A stretch of DNA of 64,000 nucleotides from Acridotheres tristis (GCA_037013685.1 CM072884.1:9114001-9178000); one strand, 5' to 3'; numbered from the stretch's first letter, positions 23,687 to 37,997 are shown. Notes: generated by a model not told the origin, from the letters alone. Program-made: numbers and translations.

Positions 23687-26600
23687 CTAAAACAGTGGCA
23701 CAGGCATTGGCATCCACACCTCTAACCATGCTCTGCAGCTGCTGTGAGCTCTGCTCCACTATGCAGGATAAGTTTTAAGAAGCTGCTTGAAGTCAGCATC
23801 TAAGAGGCTAAAAATATTAATTTTGGAGGAGCCACAGATAGAGGTTATCACTTAGTTGGCATATTTGAAAAGTGTTTCAGTAAGAGTTTTATTTCCCCAC
23901 TGCAAGATAACACGTAGATAGAAAAATATCTGTTAGCAAAGATCATCAGGCTCATTTGGTTAACATAGGATGAAAATGAAGACCTCAATTCAGAGAATTG
24001 AAGGGCATCACTCTTTTCTTCCAATTTAGGAAAGCACTTAAAACACACTTTTGATGTCGCGTCAAAACGTGTTTAACTGCTTACCCAATTTATGGTCTAA
24101 AAAAGAAAATCTGTTAAGAATGAAGTACTACAGCTATTCTAGCCTGGGTACCAACCACATCCCCCATTCCTACCCTATTCGCAAGTTTTCACCAGCAAAA
24201 ATAACAATTGTACAAAACATTTTCATAATCTGAGGGATCTGACTGTACTGCTCTTTCTAGCAGAGAAAAGCTCAAACTTAATCACATCGTTTAACAGCTA
24301 ACTTATCAAATAATTTCATCACCTATTAAAGCCATGAACTCCTATTTTTTTTCCCTGATAATTTACATCTACATGCTTGCAATCCTGAATAAAGGACCCT
24401 GCTACCAGTGAGAGAGTACATGGCTGCATATAAGCCTTATTCTATGACCAGTGGGATATCTTGAAGATGAGGTAAAATGCTGATGTTCATTTTTCTTGAA
24501 AGATTTTATCCCAAATAATTCTGTTGCTGAACCTTTTCTCTGAGCCATCTGTTAAGCAACAAAACATAACCTTTGTTTCTGAAGAATGTGTTTATACAAA
24601 GTGAATGTGAAATACGTGAATATATAATAGAACTGAAAATTATTTTTCCTTTTAATGTACTTTTATATATTGACTAGCCATACTGCTTCTGTTTTAAATT
24701 TTGAACAACTGAATAACTATGTGTCTGGTATTAAATATTGTAGCAGGCAGGATTAATTTCTAAACTAGTGTAAGTTAGCCTGCCTCTGCTGATGTCAATT
24801 GAGTTTAAATCATTTATTCTAGCTGAAAATCTGTTTATTACAGTCCATACACAACACCTGACTCTAACAATGAAGTGAAAACAAATTATTATGAAGCACT
24901 ATGGCTTCAGTTGTATTTGAGCTCTTTGAGATGCAAACCTCTGGAACCTTTAACAGATCAAAATGCTGTCATCATGTTATTTAATATATAAAACATATCA
25001 GGGATATGTTAGTGGCACATTTTATGCCTAAAATAATTGTTTCTGAAATTTTAATGTTGCAAAAATACTACCTACCTTTTTTTGTTTAACAAGATTCACA
25101 AGGATCAGAATCATTACTATTGTAAGAATCACACCTTAGAATGTGAGCTCATCATATTCATTGAAACTGAAACTGAAAATAGAGAGCCAATACCTATTTT
25201 GAACTGAAAAGGGAAAGCCAATGCAGATTATTTCTTAACACCAGAATGTGAAAGCTATTTAGGAAATTCTGAAATATCACCCAATGAACTTAAGAGATAG
25301 GACAGGAAACCCTATATAACAAGAAAAATGTAATGCATTTTCTTCTTGATACAAAACGTTTAATCTCATTAAGGTTCCTTATTACTACGTACTCCAGCCA
25401 CTTGGCAAAATAAAAGTTGGTCTCAGCTCACACATACTATCAGGTGACTGCAGCATGAGTATGTTGAAATTTAAACTTTGCTGTGCAAGTTATCCTTTAG
25501 ATTTAATGTAAACCAGCAAATCTCATTATTCTAGGCAGTTAAAAATTAAGGAAGAGCAACTATTTAAGTTGCTAGCTATTCCACTGCAGTTATTTGCTTC
25601 ATGTAAGTGTCTTTCATATGTGTAGCAATGTAGGTATCTTCAAAACCTACTGCATTACAGATATTGTTCTTTGGCATGTAATCAGATTTTTTTTACAGCC
25701 CAAATGAGGAGCTCTTAATCCTTTAAATAGCTCTGATCAATAGTGTAATTGAAAGCCTCCTGGCCAGAAGGAATCTTCATTTTCAAGGGTGTTATGGGTG
25801 AAAGACCACTACAGGTTTCCATGACACTAAGGGCTAAAGGTTAAATGAACACTTAAGAGTTTCCACTGATCTGTGAACGGCTGTATTGTCTTCACAACTA
25901 TGACTTGTAAATCTCCTCTAAAACATGTGTATACTTGCATTCCTACTACTTAGGTCCTCATTAGTGAGGATCCAAAACTTGGTTAGAGTTTAAAATGATA
26001 TATACATATATGAGAAGCATTATGAAGAACAGAGGGCTAGTGAAAAATAACCACAAAATGGTGTGGGGCTTGTTAGCTGCTTTTAAAACATTTAAATTAT
26101 TTTGTTTCTTTTCATTAACATAATTTTCTCCTAGCTGGAAACTTCTATACCTGTTCCACAAAAACATTTTGTGTGCCTACAAACATATTAGCAAGGTAAA
26201 ACAGAAGTTGATTTCAAAATTACTTTAATTTTAAAAATGGTTTTGAAACTGTTTGCCAATATCCATACATCTGCATATTCTGGTAACTAAAAAAGATTCC
26301 TTTTGTGTTAAAATGCATCTTAATTTTTGAAGAGGTTATAGGAAAAGAACAAATTATATTTGTTAATGAACAGCTTATTCACCACAAATGCAGTTTGGAT
26401 CAACTGAAACTATATTTAGATTTGGGGGATATGTGGCCAAATTACAATGGAAATTAAAATACGAGAAAGATGACATGAAGTCTTTACTTTGGCACTTCCA
26501 AAATCAAAATTAAAAAAAAAATTCTTGGTGAAATAACGGGTAAAATCAGACTTAAGTAAGGAAATTCACATGATGAGCACTCATGATAGGGCAGGGTTTT

Positions 26601-29600
26601 CTTTGAAAAGTGGAAAAACAGAGACCAATCCCTTGTCTGTCTTTTTTTTCACAGAAGAGCTTCACAGGAGCTGTGAAGTTGTTCTCAGTTTCTCCTGTTT
26701 GAAACTGTCACACTTGCTATAAAATATGTAATATACTTTGGATGAGGGCTAAGAGTCATGGTGGTCAGATTTGTAGACAAATAAACTGTAAGAACATTCA
26801 TTAATCAATTTCAATAACTATTGAGGTGAAATTAAGATCTCCAAACTATTCTGTGCTTGATTGACAAATACTAACAAAATACAAATTGGAAACTATTCAC
26901 TTTATGTTGAGCATAGATAGAGATGGAAGCACTTGGTTTATTTGCATGATCTGTCATTTTAAGATTGTGAGCTGCATATTCATTTCTTGGGTTTGAAAGG
27001 ATTGCTAAGATTCTTCAACTTTTAAAATTATTTTGCTTTTCCAGATGTGCATTAGACAGTGAATTACATGATAGCCTTTCAAGAAAATACAAGATTTGAA
27101 TTTCAAATATGCTGAAGGCTCTTAGCACAGTCCATAATCAGCAAAATTATCACTCAACTCAGCACATTTCATCACAGCTAGTAATCGCTTCTCATGTGAA
27201 CACTTGAGTTAAAAATATTTCCAGTAAAGACTTGTAAGTGCAAAAATGTAACAACTGAAACACTGCTATATATGGTATAATTAAGCACTTGTTTTTCTGC
27301 ACATGACATGTTTTCATTCTGTATTGGAACTTCAATTGGATCTAAATTACTCTGGATCAAACAAAAATGTGTTCAAAATGAAAAAGATGGCTCGCCACTA
27401 TTATTAAATCATTAACCAAACAGAAAAATTCTGGGCTAGGAAGTAAAACTGAAATAACCAGCCAAAAGCTAGAACACTAATGCTTAAGCATAAAGCTAGC
27501 ATGCACAGTATTTATCTTTTATTATATTCTTAAAACTATTAAATTAGATTTCCCTACTGATAAAAGTCATTAGCTCTCATAACTTCTGCTCAGCATCAAC
27601 CAAAACAGATTATTTTGACATTTATGGCTAACTTCCTAACTAAAAGCAATTAAAAAAATATCTGTGATCTAATGGTACATTTATTCACATAATCTCAGCT
27701 CCACAATGTTGTTTTGGCACTTTTCTTCTGACCTCACCTGCCCTTTGACTCCAGGATGAAATGGTATTTCTATAAAGCAATCTTGTATTATTTCATAATG
27801 ATCATGCTGACAGTGGGTTCTGGAAAGCATTTGAGGAAGGCAGGCCCTGCCCTCCTTAACCAGCAGAGCCACCAGCTAATGCTCTCTGGAGCTATGTGGA
27901 ATGAATGCTGCCTTTAATCAGAATTAACTGGAGATGAGCCTGCATTTCAGCCGGGACACTTCCCCTTGGCTTGCTAAACAAACTAATGAAAATTCCAAAG
28001 AGATCAATTAGGATTTATTTTTTTCCCCACACAAGAAATAGATAAAGGTGGACCAAAGCCCTTGGCTGTCAAAAGGAAGAATTTCTCATCACTAGCATCC
28101 TTGAACCTGATTTGATCCACTCAGCGCCTGTTGCTGTAAATCTGTGCAGCATCAGCAGGTGTGACCATTTAATAGCTCAATGTCCTCACAGTCAATGTTT
28201 GTGTGTTCTTTTTATTCCAATCACAGTCATGGCCCTGAATCAGGCAGCACTATGGACAGATATTAAAAAATATTGCCTTTCCTTTCCTTTTAAATGACCT
28301 TTTAATCTACATTTAAATTTGAATTGAATGAAAATGCATCATTTTGTCATAGACCATGACAGAAAGGACTTAAAGAGATTGCATAGCAAAGCCAAGTGTT
28401 TAGTCTCCAGAAACTGCAGAAAAGCAATGTGCTTGAAGACATGCAAGGATAAGGCAGAAATTATTTCCTCTTGTCATAAAAATATAGGCAGCTTTTGGAA
28501 AACAAAGAAGAGGCATCAAATTAATGCTCAAACCTTTATAACACGAGCCTGAACCTCTCTAACTGTCACTTGTGATGAATAAGCTCTTGTGAAAAGGCAG
28601 ATTATTCAAAATTAGACATCTTTTCAAACTTTCATGGTGCAGGCAGGTCTCTAAGGGAACAGTAAAAGTAGACCTCTGCATATAACAACAGTTTTAATGG
28701 CAAAAATTCATCAAAGTCTGTCAGGAGATATTTAATGTGTCAGTTAAGATAAGGAATAATGATGCTGGGGAATGCCACTGTCCCTGAGTATAAGAGGGAT
28801 TCTCTTGTTTTCTTCACTAACATTAAAGGATGCAAACTGCCTTCTAACCACAATAGGATGAAGAGGGATATCAACAGGATTCCTGATATGTGAAGAGGAT
28901 TCATGTTTGTAGACAGGAAACCTCAAAGCAGGATGAATTTCAAACCCAATAATTTGAAATGAAAAGCACCAAGACAGACCATGTAATTATTTTCCGTTCC
29001 TGAAAACTCTTCTCTACCTATGGATTTCCATTACTTTTTTCACACCTACCCCTACTGAGGCATTCTTAGAACACAGGTAGGTGCTTGAGGTAGGTGCCTC
29101 ATTCATAGAGGGACTAATGGGCTACATGTTGTAGGCATTCTAAACCTACAGTACTCCACCACTTTCAGAGCAACTGTGTTGATTTAACTGTGCTAAGAAC
29201 ACATCTGAACTAAGAACACATCTGAGCCATCTACTTGTCTAAGATAGGACTGAAGACTGGTGGGAATGGAGATACATTTTTTTGCACCCCAGTTCACTGC
29301 TTTAATCACAAACCTATTAATTCTCCACAGTTTCGTGGGTTTTTTTTTGGTAGTCCTATCTTAGCTTTAGCAAACCAAACAGCTTCATTTCTCACCAAAC
29401 CTATTCTAAGCCAGTTTGTCCCTTTTTTCCATTGTTAACAAACCTCCAGAAAGAAAGCAAGAGGCAAACTAGACTTTGATACCTTTTTTACTCCATAAAC
29501 ACATACAGAGATTTTCTCACTTTATCTCCTATAGAAAATTGTCCATTTACTTGTATGATTTATGTGATCTCATATGCCTTTATTTACACTGCTTTTAAAG

Positions 29601-29645
29601 TACTTTTGACAGGAGAAAAAACAATAGGAATTTCTAGCAGCTCAC
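23687..29645 (-). other. ROBO2: ROBO2 intron (Ig4 to Ig5)
   Basis: 5959 nt, AT-rich, with a 17-bp-period tandem duplication at 29193-29225. The stretch around 27890-28060 is of mixed composition and could be a conserved noncoding element, but that cannot be judged from one sequence. No transposon recognised. Confidence 0.85.
29193..29225. repeat. Tandem duplication, 17-bp period
   Basis: CTAAGAACACATCTGA occurs at 29193-29208 and 29210-29225 with one base between. Exact copies. Confidence 0.88.
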
Positions 29646-29817
29646 CATCAGTAACCTCCAGCTGAGCCTTTGCTAAAATGCTTCCAGCAACCGTCAGTGC
29701 TTGACAAATGTAGTAGCCTGCATCAGACCTCTGGATGTTGGTAATGGTGAGGTCCCCAGTTGGTGACACGGAGTATCTGCTGTTGGGCTGCAGAGGCTGG
29801 TTTGGGAAGAGTAGGTT
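29646..29817 (-). CDS. ROBO2: ROBO2 exon, second half of Ig4 and Ig4-Ig5 linker
   Basis: 172 nt, phase 0 to phase 1. It encodes 57 residues starting [20 protein letters not shown], then [20 protein letters not shown] and ending [18 protein letters not shown] is the conserved DxGxYxC motif with the second cysteine of Ig4. The acceptor is ctttgcag|AAC and the donor GATG|gtgagc. The last base joins TC of the next exon to make Val (EVTD-V-LTDRPPP). Apart from small substitutions the sequence follows the ROBO2 pattern closely. Confidence 0.95.
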
Positions 29818-32800
29818 CTGCAAAGACAATTCATCTCACATCAATTCAAAGCACAAAAGCACCACTTTTCCTTCAGCTACAGAGACAATGATTTTTCCTT
29901 AAAAGTACTATAAATAATCGAGGAGAAAAAGTAAGTGCAGTTCTGACTTTATGAACACATAGAGCTGCTTTCCCTGCCTTGGGCAACTCACAGTCTAAAT
30001 TAGAAACAGCCTTTTGACAGCTCACAGTGCTGTGTTCTGACTGGGGTGTAGGCGAGGAGACATTTTCCAACAATCACACTCGAGCGATTTATATTTGTGA
30101 CACATTTGTCTTCATCCCGAATGCAATTGTAATAATATACTCAGCTATCAAACCAGAAGGACATAACACTACAGCAAACACTAGAAAACTAGCACTGAAT
30201 CCTGGAGACTTAGATCAGAGCACTGTTGTTTGGCTGTGAAAATGTTCTGAGAAAAGAAGAAAGTAAGCACTTAAGTAAAACTGGGAGGAAGACAGGAGCA
30301 TGTCATAAAGTAGGAGAAGCTGACAGATCCTGAGAGTTTAAAGGAGAAGTAAAAGGAAATTAAAACTGTGATAAACCAAAGGAGAAATGCAGCATAGAGC
30401 CTGGAGGGTGAAGAGAAGGGGTATTAATCTGATGTGGAAATCATCAGAGAGAAAAAAATAATTTCATGTAGGATAAGATATCAGTTAGCACAAAACAGGG
30501 AGATTAGTTTTTGCCTTTGGGCTGGATTGGAGAAAAGAGAGACGTCAATAATAATAACTGGGATGGCTCTAGTAGTCATTGCATATGATGAGGGACTGAA
30601 TGAATCAATACAGACTCGAAAAGGTTTTAGTGGTGAGAGCTGTGTTTTCAAGGAAAAAGTTGTACCCTCTGGCATAGCTCTTGTGAATAAATAAGAACAG
30701 GAAAAGGAAGGCAACGTGAAGAGAAAGGTCAGCGGCATTGCCCAATGAGACAGAAAAGTGAACAGCTTAAACAATAATTAAGCAACTGTAATTCCAGTAA
30801 AATAGGGTCTGGATTTTATGTCAACTCAACAAGACTCTATGAAAAATACAGTTGTTTGCATCAGGAATACCCCAAAACATTGCTACCATGCTGTGATAAG
30901 CTTTCTGTCATTACTGCAGCTCTTTCTAGATCTGCTATGCTTTCTAATGATGATTCTAAAAAGAAAAAAAGGGAGAAAAATCTAAAAAAAAAAAAAAAAA
31001 AAAAGAAAAAGAAAATTTGAAAGTGCCGAGAAGGGTATTAAACAAATTTTCTGCAGATCTGTTTCTTCTGAAACAGGCCTTGATGGTTTACAAAAATTAT
31101 TTGGAACTGATAAGCAACAAACTGCTTAAGAAACAAATTATATTTTTAAGTGAAACTCATGCCTTTATCTCTATGGTTCTGGCAGCAAAAGGAAAAGAGA
31201 TATGCTTTAAATAAGATCCAACATGCCAAGAATCCTTATAATTGTATTAATCTACTGGGTTACTCATCACGCTAGGCTTTTCTTTTACTGCCTTTCAATA
31301 GCAATGTTTAAGAAATTTATAACAGCAAATTTTTCCTCAAAAATCAATATTCACCCAGTAAACATGTCAGATAATAGCAAAAAAAAAGAGCATTAAAATT
31401 CTGAAACAATTTCAGAACATGGAACTAAGTGGGTCTCAAATAATTGCCCTGTTTTCTGAACTGTCCTGAAACTTCCAGAAAAACTTCTGCCTGGCACAAG
31501 ATACCTGGATGAGGGTATTAAAGCTTAAGTAAATACTATGAGAAAGACGAGAAATTTGACATGGCTGATCTTGATTTATCACATGTAAAGTGTAAAAAGA
31601 AGCTGAATGTAAAGGACAGTGCAAGGATTAAGCTCCTAATTCTTAAGAGAAAGAGTCCAGAATCCTCTTTATCACTTCATTAGAAAGGGGAATCAATCCT
31701 TGCTTTTATCTTCAGTATGGGCTTCGCTGTTCTAGAAAGGTACCATGTCCCAGTGAATATTCCACACATCACCAGTCTCATAACTCCTCCCTTCAAAGAC
31801 CAGATAACTACGAACTGTAACTTTTCCTAAATTACAGTACCACTCCTTTTTAAATGCTTTTCATAATTTCACAGGCTTTAATTAGCTGTGGGGTTGCTCC
31901 TCCGGGCACAATGGTGGCATGCTGGGTTGCAAACAGAGGGACCAGAGCCATCCCTGATACAGTACCACTGAATTTATCTCAAGGAAGAATTTAATCCATG
32001 GAGTCAAAAGGTTAAACTCGCCCTGCCCTCGCACATGTCATTGGCGAGCGGCTGTTGGTCTCTGGGGAAAAGGCTACCAAGCACAAAGGACCAGCTGTTT
32101 ATACACAAGCTGGCACAAAAAATTAGTCAGGAGGGAACAGCTCCCCTCCCTTCCAGCTGGTTGTGCTCAAAAACGCAGGATTGAGAAATGGATTCACAAC
32201 CAGAAATGCCCTGCAATTACTGAAGTGGGATAATGTGACTATATAACATTACATTGAACGCTGCAAGTGGTGCTGCATACAGTTCCCCTAAAAGCAAAAA
32301 CAGCTTTATAGAGACAAGCAACAATTTATAGCTGGGAGGCAAAGGTGAAAAGTCCTGTAATTTGGCAAAAATTCCACTCTCCGCTGCTATGATGATATAC
32401 ATTATGTGGAAACTCACTCTGTGGCATCTCACTGCAAAATCTGGCAAGTTATACATTGAGATGGCAACCCCAACCTGTGTTACTTCATTGATGATCAATT
32501 AAGATTAACATGAGAATGCTGTAAACCACATTGAGCTATGTTTCAAGGTTTGATTATAAACCATGCAAGTATCAATTTTTATGTTGCATTTATTTGCCAA
32601 AAAAGACTATTCTAACCCTCAGGGATCTGATTCTCAATATGGTAATTAATTTTCCAGGTTTGTAATTAAGCAGCTTCAACATAGTACAATCAGTAGGTAA
32701 TAACTTTCAATTAAAGACACAAGATGCATTTTCACCTTAAAATGTTTTTACCCTTGAAGTGATACCAATGGAAGAGGATAAAATAGAGTATTAACACTTT

Positions 32801-34015
32801 TCAATTACGCTAAATGACTTTAATCCTGAAAATGATGTCCTACTTTAATTAGAAGCTCTTCTCTTTATTACAGCATGATGGATGTCCACTTTATTAGATT
32901 CAAGTGTGACACTATAAGCTCACTTTACATAAACATTACCATGTTATTAAAATGCTCTACAAGGAAGGAGTTTGAAATGTTTGCTAGCACATCAGTACTT
33001 CCTACTTGAATTTCAGTATGCTATTCTACCTTCCCCTTGGAAAAATTGTCACCTTAGTGAGACTCACAATACCGTGTTTTTCCAGGATGTGATCCTTGGA
33101 GGCTAGATCTAAATTTCTCTAAATATTACACTGAGATACTCACTGAAGGTTAAGCTTGCACTCAGACAATAAAATAATCACACCCATAAAGTAATAATGT
33201 TATGTCTTTGTAAGCCACCAAGACAGCAGAGCACAAAATGCTGTCAGCCTGGTCCTGTCATTCTGAACTCAGTTTTCTGATCTCCTCAGAAGATGAAGCA
33301 GAAGCAGGTGGGGCAGAGCAGGAGATCTGTGGTTCAGCTCTTATTTCATGTTTTACCTGAGCTGGTACACACAATGCCTCCAGCAAAGAAATGTTGTGGC
33401 ATCACATTCAAATACTAAGATATAGAAGTTAGTGTGGGCTGATGGCAGTGCCAATTGCTGCCTCACAAATTTTGCCTTCAAAGATGATCAGGTAAATATT
33501 TCCAAAGACAAATCTGGAAATTTCTTGAGACAATTTTACTGAAGAAAGCATCTGTGCGTTCAAAACCTGTATCTGTATGCCCTATGAGAAAATGCCAATG
33601 CAAATCAGCTTGCTGGATGCATTCTGCTTGATCATGTCTAGACAGGTTGTGAACTGTAATTACTGGCTCTGATTAGTTCAAAATTGAGTCATACCTTTTT
33701 TTTTAATCGACTGTGCCTGTCTCAACCACCTGTTTGTTGGGGGCTTCAGAACAAAAAGCCTTTAACATATATACTGTTTCTTTCCACTCATCTATACAGT
33801 GCTTAGCACAGGTTTCAGTAACTGAAATGGCCCTTGTGTTCTTCAAAATATTAAAAAACAAGTGACACAAATTTCAGTAGGGAATAATGATAGCTAAAAA
33901 AACCAAATTTCTGCGAAAGATGAAAACTGTGAAAGATAATGTAAATAATTTTCCCTAAAATTTAACAATATAACTAAGAAAGGCTTGAAAGACTTACAGG
34001 GTGCTTGCAACTTAC
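29818..34015 (-). other. ROBO2: ROBO2 intron (within Ig4)
   Basis: 4198 nt. It includes a purine-rich stretch at about 30250-30720, a 21-nt A run at 30984-31004 and a less AT-rich segment at about 31880-32180. No coding or transposon signature seen. Confidence 0.85.
30984..31004. repeat. A homopolymer, 21 nt
   Basis: Uninterrupted A run within a longer A/G-rich stretch. No retrotransposed sequence is recognised next to it. Confidence 0.9.
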
Positions 34016-34140
34016 CTGACTTCCTTCTTTTTGCCAGAAAACAGCTGGCTGGGGATTTCCTTTAGTTTCACAAGGAAAAGTCACAGTTCTTCCCTGGGCT
34101 ACAATCTGGTCTCGTGGTCTCACCACAAACTGTGGGGGAG
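34016..34140 (-). CDS. ROBO2: ROBO2 exon, first half of Ig4
   Basis: 125 nt, entered in phase 1 and leaving in phase 0. The split codon gives Ala; the exon then reads [20 protein letters not shown], followed by [21 protein letters not shown] up to the donor CAG|gtaagt. [15 protein letters not shown] is the typical Ig pattern with the first disulphide cysteine, the NPxP turn and the core tryptophan, so this is the N-terminal half of Ig4. The intron before it is the longest complete one in the window (13.8 kb when the microexon is used). Ig4 takes part in receptor dimerisation in structural work on human ROBO proteins; that is family knowledge, not visible here. Confidence 0.95.
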
Positions 34141-34571
34141 CTACAAGGTAAGGAAAATCATGGTGTAAGTTCAGGATATTTTGCAAGGGAGAGAAAGGGA
34201 ATATTGAAGGAAAAAGACAACATTATGGAGATTTGTTGTATGTCAGAGGACATGACACCAGAAACATTCATTAGTATAGACAGAATTAATATATAAACAG
34301 AAACAACAACAGCGACAAAGAGAGCAGCAATATATGTATGTGACATCCCCAGTTATAAAAAAAAAATTAAAAAGGAAAGAAACATTACAACCATACATGC
34401 TAGAGTCAATTCTGATGACATTAAATGCTAAAGAGCAGGAGTCAGGTGTTTATGTTGCTGACTTTGGATGTATTCTACCTTTGCTCTGGAAAGGTACCAG
34501 CACCCTCAGATCCTCTCACACTTCACAGAGCTATCATGCATTGCAAGGTACGAATTAAGATAAACAGACTG

Positions 34572-34645
34572 CCTTTCTCAATCTGCCCCTCTGGACTTTT
34601 AAAAATGATTGAGAAAGGAGAGAAAGGGGAGAAAGGAGAGAAAGG
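34572..34645. repeat. 12-bp inverted repeat and GA-rich tract
   Basis: CCTTTCTCAATC (34572-34583) pairs exactly with GATTGAGAAAGG (34607-34618) across a 23-nt loop. The right arm runs into a GAGAAAGG-type purine repeat that ends near 34645. Confidence 0.85.
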
Positions 34646-35903
34646 TCTGGATGACAGCAAAAGAACCCAAGTTCAAGAGCTCCCTCACTCTGCTTACAAG
34701 AGATGTGGCAAAGAATGGTGAGGGGAGGAGGACTTGCTCTAAAAAGAATGGTTGCTAAAAGAACACAAAATTGGTAATACCAGGTAAATTCAGGTTTCAG
34801 CTAGTTTAAAGAGTAGAGAGAAGCAAAAGTTGAAGAACTGATGGAGAGAGATGAGTGGTGAGTAAGAAGGAATAGGTATTTCAGGAGGTAAGGAAGACAC
34901 AAGGTGAAGAAAAAAGGAGACTGGGGTTAAAACAAGAAAGAAGAAACAGGCCTGGCTATGTTTTCAATGTTTTCAAGTAGCTGGCATTAACAGTGTTCAG
35001 TCATAGGGGACCAGGAAGTGGAGTCCGAAGTGAACAATTTCTAAGAGAGGGGCTTAGTTTGACTTCTCTGTAGGGTGATGGTGGAGAATAGAGTCAATGC
35101 TTGGGAATGTGAAGGTAGAGAAAAGATGCTAATGAATAGAAAGAGAGTAGGGAAGAAGTGTTAGAGGATTTGAGATAAAAAACTTGAAATCAGTAACCAT
35201 GTTGAGCATGATGAAGAAGTAAAGCAAATGATTTTTCTATGTGGGACATGCAAACCCTCCACTCTTGGTTCATCACTGGAATTCACTGAAAGGGGATTTG
35301 TACTCTTCTGCATATTTAAAAAATGCAAGCAGCATCTCCAAATATTCTTATCAAAGGACTTGCTAACTTTTGGGGCAGACTAAAGAAGGGGAAAAAAAGT
35401 AAAAAAGAAACTCAAACCGCTCACCCCACCCTTGTTTTCTTCTATTCCACTATTGGTTTTGTGGGAGTGCAAAAGGATGGTTTAGGAACACTAAGCTTTC
35501 AGGTAAACAGAATTTAAGTGTTTTAGAAAACCGTATTTTCAGCATTATAATTACAAACTATTTAATTAGGCACGAAGAGCAATCAAGACCCAGCTTCCGA
35601 TTACACCTGCTGACAGCAGACACAAACCTGCTAACTGCATAGAAATGTGAGCAGACCTGATTCTCTTGAAACACACTTTGCAGCTATCTCATGAGGTACT
35701 TCCCAAGGCTTTACAGATCAGCAGGAGTCTAAAGAGCATCAGCTGAGTCGTGTGGGCATTCTTAAAACAGGAACTGCAAAGCACTTAATAAACAGTCATC
35801 AGTTTAGAAAGTAGAGGGTATTTTCCTCTGCCTCACTCTCCTAAAGAGAGGTTTGGGCGTTTCTGGAGAGAAATGTCCACCTCTTCCTCCACCTTAGGAG
35901 GTG

Positions 35904-35943
35904 TTAATCTTATGACCAGGCAGGACTTAATCTTATGACCAGG
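35904..35943. repeat. 17-bp direct repeat
   Basis: TTAATCTTATGACCAGG at 35904-35920 and 35927-35943, separated by 6 nt. Exact copies, so probably a recent local duplication. Confidence 0.88.
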
Positions 35944-36490
35944 GTGAGGTGCCCTCTTGCTGCCTATGGCCACGTGTTTTGAGGTTTCTATAAGGTGGTA
36001 CTAAACATACTCTAGGAACTGAACTCATGCTATACCACTCCTCAAATCTTTCAGTGAGCTACTTGGCTTTCCCTCACCTTGCTACACCCAGCATATCCAC
36101 CTGCAACCCCCACATGTGCCAGGAAATGGCACTGTAGTAATCAGTACAGTGTTGTGGGTGGCCTCGACCACAATCTTCCTTTATGGTGCCTAAAAACCTG
36201 GTGCCAGGAGACCATCCCATAGATCTATCCGAAGCAGGATGGACAGCTAAATTAATTTCTCAGGCTTGCTTGGTGCCCTGGGGGGTTCACAGACTGCTCT
36301 CAGACAGCTCAACAGAAGCAAGAAAGGCATGGCATATCCATGAGCCTGTCCTTCAAAACATGTAACTGAGTAAATGCAAGGTAGGCAAGGTTAAAGGTTC
36401 ATCTGAACACTCTCACACACACAGGTCTCTGCTGTAGATCAGTAATTCAGAGCGCTAAGCAGATATAACACAAGTGAATTGTCACTGTAG

Positions 36491-36556
36491 CAGACCTTCC
36501 AAGGATCAAATTAAGGTAATTACCAGACCTGCCAAGGATAAAATTAAGATAATTTG
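36491..36556. repeat. Tandem duplication of a 33-bp unit
   Basis: Two adjacent copies, 36491-36523 and 36524-36556, each starting CAGACCT and containing CCAAGGAT and AAATTAAG, with a few substitutions between them. Confidence 0.85.
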
Positions 36557-37963
36557 GTAGTCCAGAAACAATGAGAAATACACACCCTGGTTCCTACCTA
36601 GTTTCCAGTTTTTGACCTGTCACTAATTTTCAACATCTCTCACTTTCCTAAAAACAGAAAAAAGTTCCTCTTTTTTTTTTTTTTTTTTTCCCCAATAAGA
36701 TTAGAAAAATAAATCTGTAGCTCTGACGTGGACTGACCCTGTTGCTCTGTCTTCTCCCTGCCACACACCAAGTCCTCTCCACCATTTGACCATACTATAT
36801 GAGTAGATATCTGGCCTCACAGTTACTAGGTCAGGCTTTATAAAACTCCAACAAGCAATCATGTATAGTTATGCAACAATTTATTTTCTAGCTTTGCTCT
36901 GCAGCCTTAATTACTAGAAATTCACTATAAAAATAAATGAATCAGAGCTTTTACTCACATTAAATTGAGCACAAAACCAGTTTCTTCAGCCAAACTTTAG
37001 CACCGTAATTTTAAAGGACATGAAAAACATAATTTTTGAAAAATAAAACTTTGCAGGCATTTTTTAAAAAATTATTCAAACATGGAGTTATACAATGAAG
37101 GAAATCTTCATTTTGTCATAGTTTGTTGCTCTATTCAGCTATAGCTCTGTTCACAGACAGCCTCTGATAAAAATACCCCTTTTTACAGCATTTAAACAAT
37201 GTTTTCACAGTATTATTTTATCTGTCAATTTCTAGTTGAACTTGAAAACTGAAAGTAACAGTCAATAATTGCAGGAGCAATTCTTGGTCAAATGTAGCTA
37301 CCCAAACACTGTGACTGTCATTATCCTCAGAGAATGCAGCATGACCCTGCTCAGAAACAGTAAGGCTTCTTTGACAGAACAAGCACTTGGGTTCTTCAAT
37401 TTTCTTAAAAGAGAGCTCATTATGTTCACATATGGATGCTGTTTATAAAGACAGACAAATATTATTACTTCCATTCTGCAGAAGGGTTAAGTGAGATCAT
37501 GACTTGCTCAAAGTGCAGCTTCAGTGGAACACTGGGCAAAATTTATTCAAGCCATTATTGCTGCTCTCAAAGTAGGTGAATTTCTAAAACATTCTGAAAA
37601 ATGTACAGTTAGAGAAGTAACAGCAGGCTTGATATGCTTCAGCTGTTAAAGTTACGTGGTACTTTAATGCTTAATTCAAGCTAAACATTAAGACCATTAA
37701 AAAGAATCTGTTGAAAAAACGTATGAAACAGCAAACTGAGTGTTGTACCTATCAGATTATTACTTTCTGCTATTTCAGATGTAACACAAACTGGATTGGA
37801 AGAAGCAGAGTGGAAAACCCCTTGCTTAACTGACATCTGAAAGTCAAAGACAGTGGCTCTGAAATGAAATATATTGCTTGGATTCCAGTAGACTAGCCAA
37901 AAATATGGGAAAAAAAGAATAATAAAGATTACAGACCCAATACACTTCTACTGAAACGTCTTT

Positions 37964-37965
<2 letters not shown>

Positions 37966-37997
<32 letters not shown>
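37966..37997. repeat. T homopolymer, 32 nt
   Basis: The longest homopolymer in the window. On the minus strand it is a poly(A) run, but no processed pseudogene or retroelement body is recognised beside it. Confidence 0.9.

Noticed and set aside
37966..37997. Poly(A) tail of a processed pseudogene on minus
   Set aside because: No coding or transcript-like sequence is recognised next to the T run and no flanking duplication is seen; it is treated as a homopolymer.
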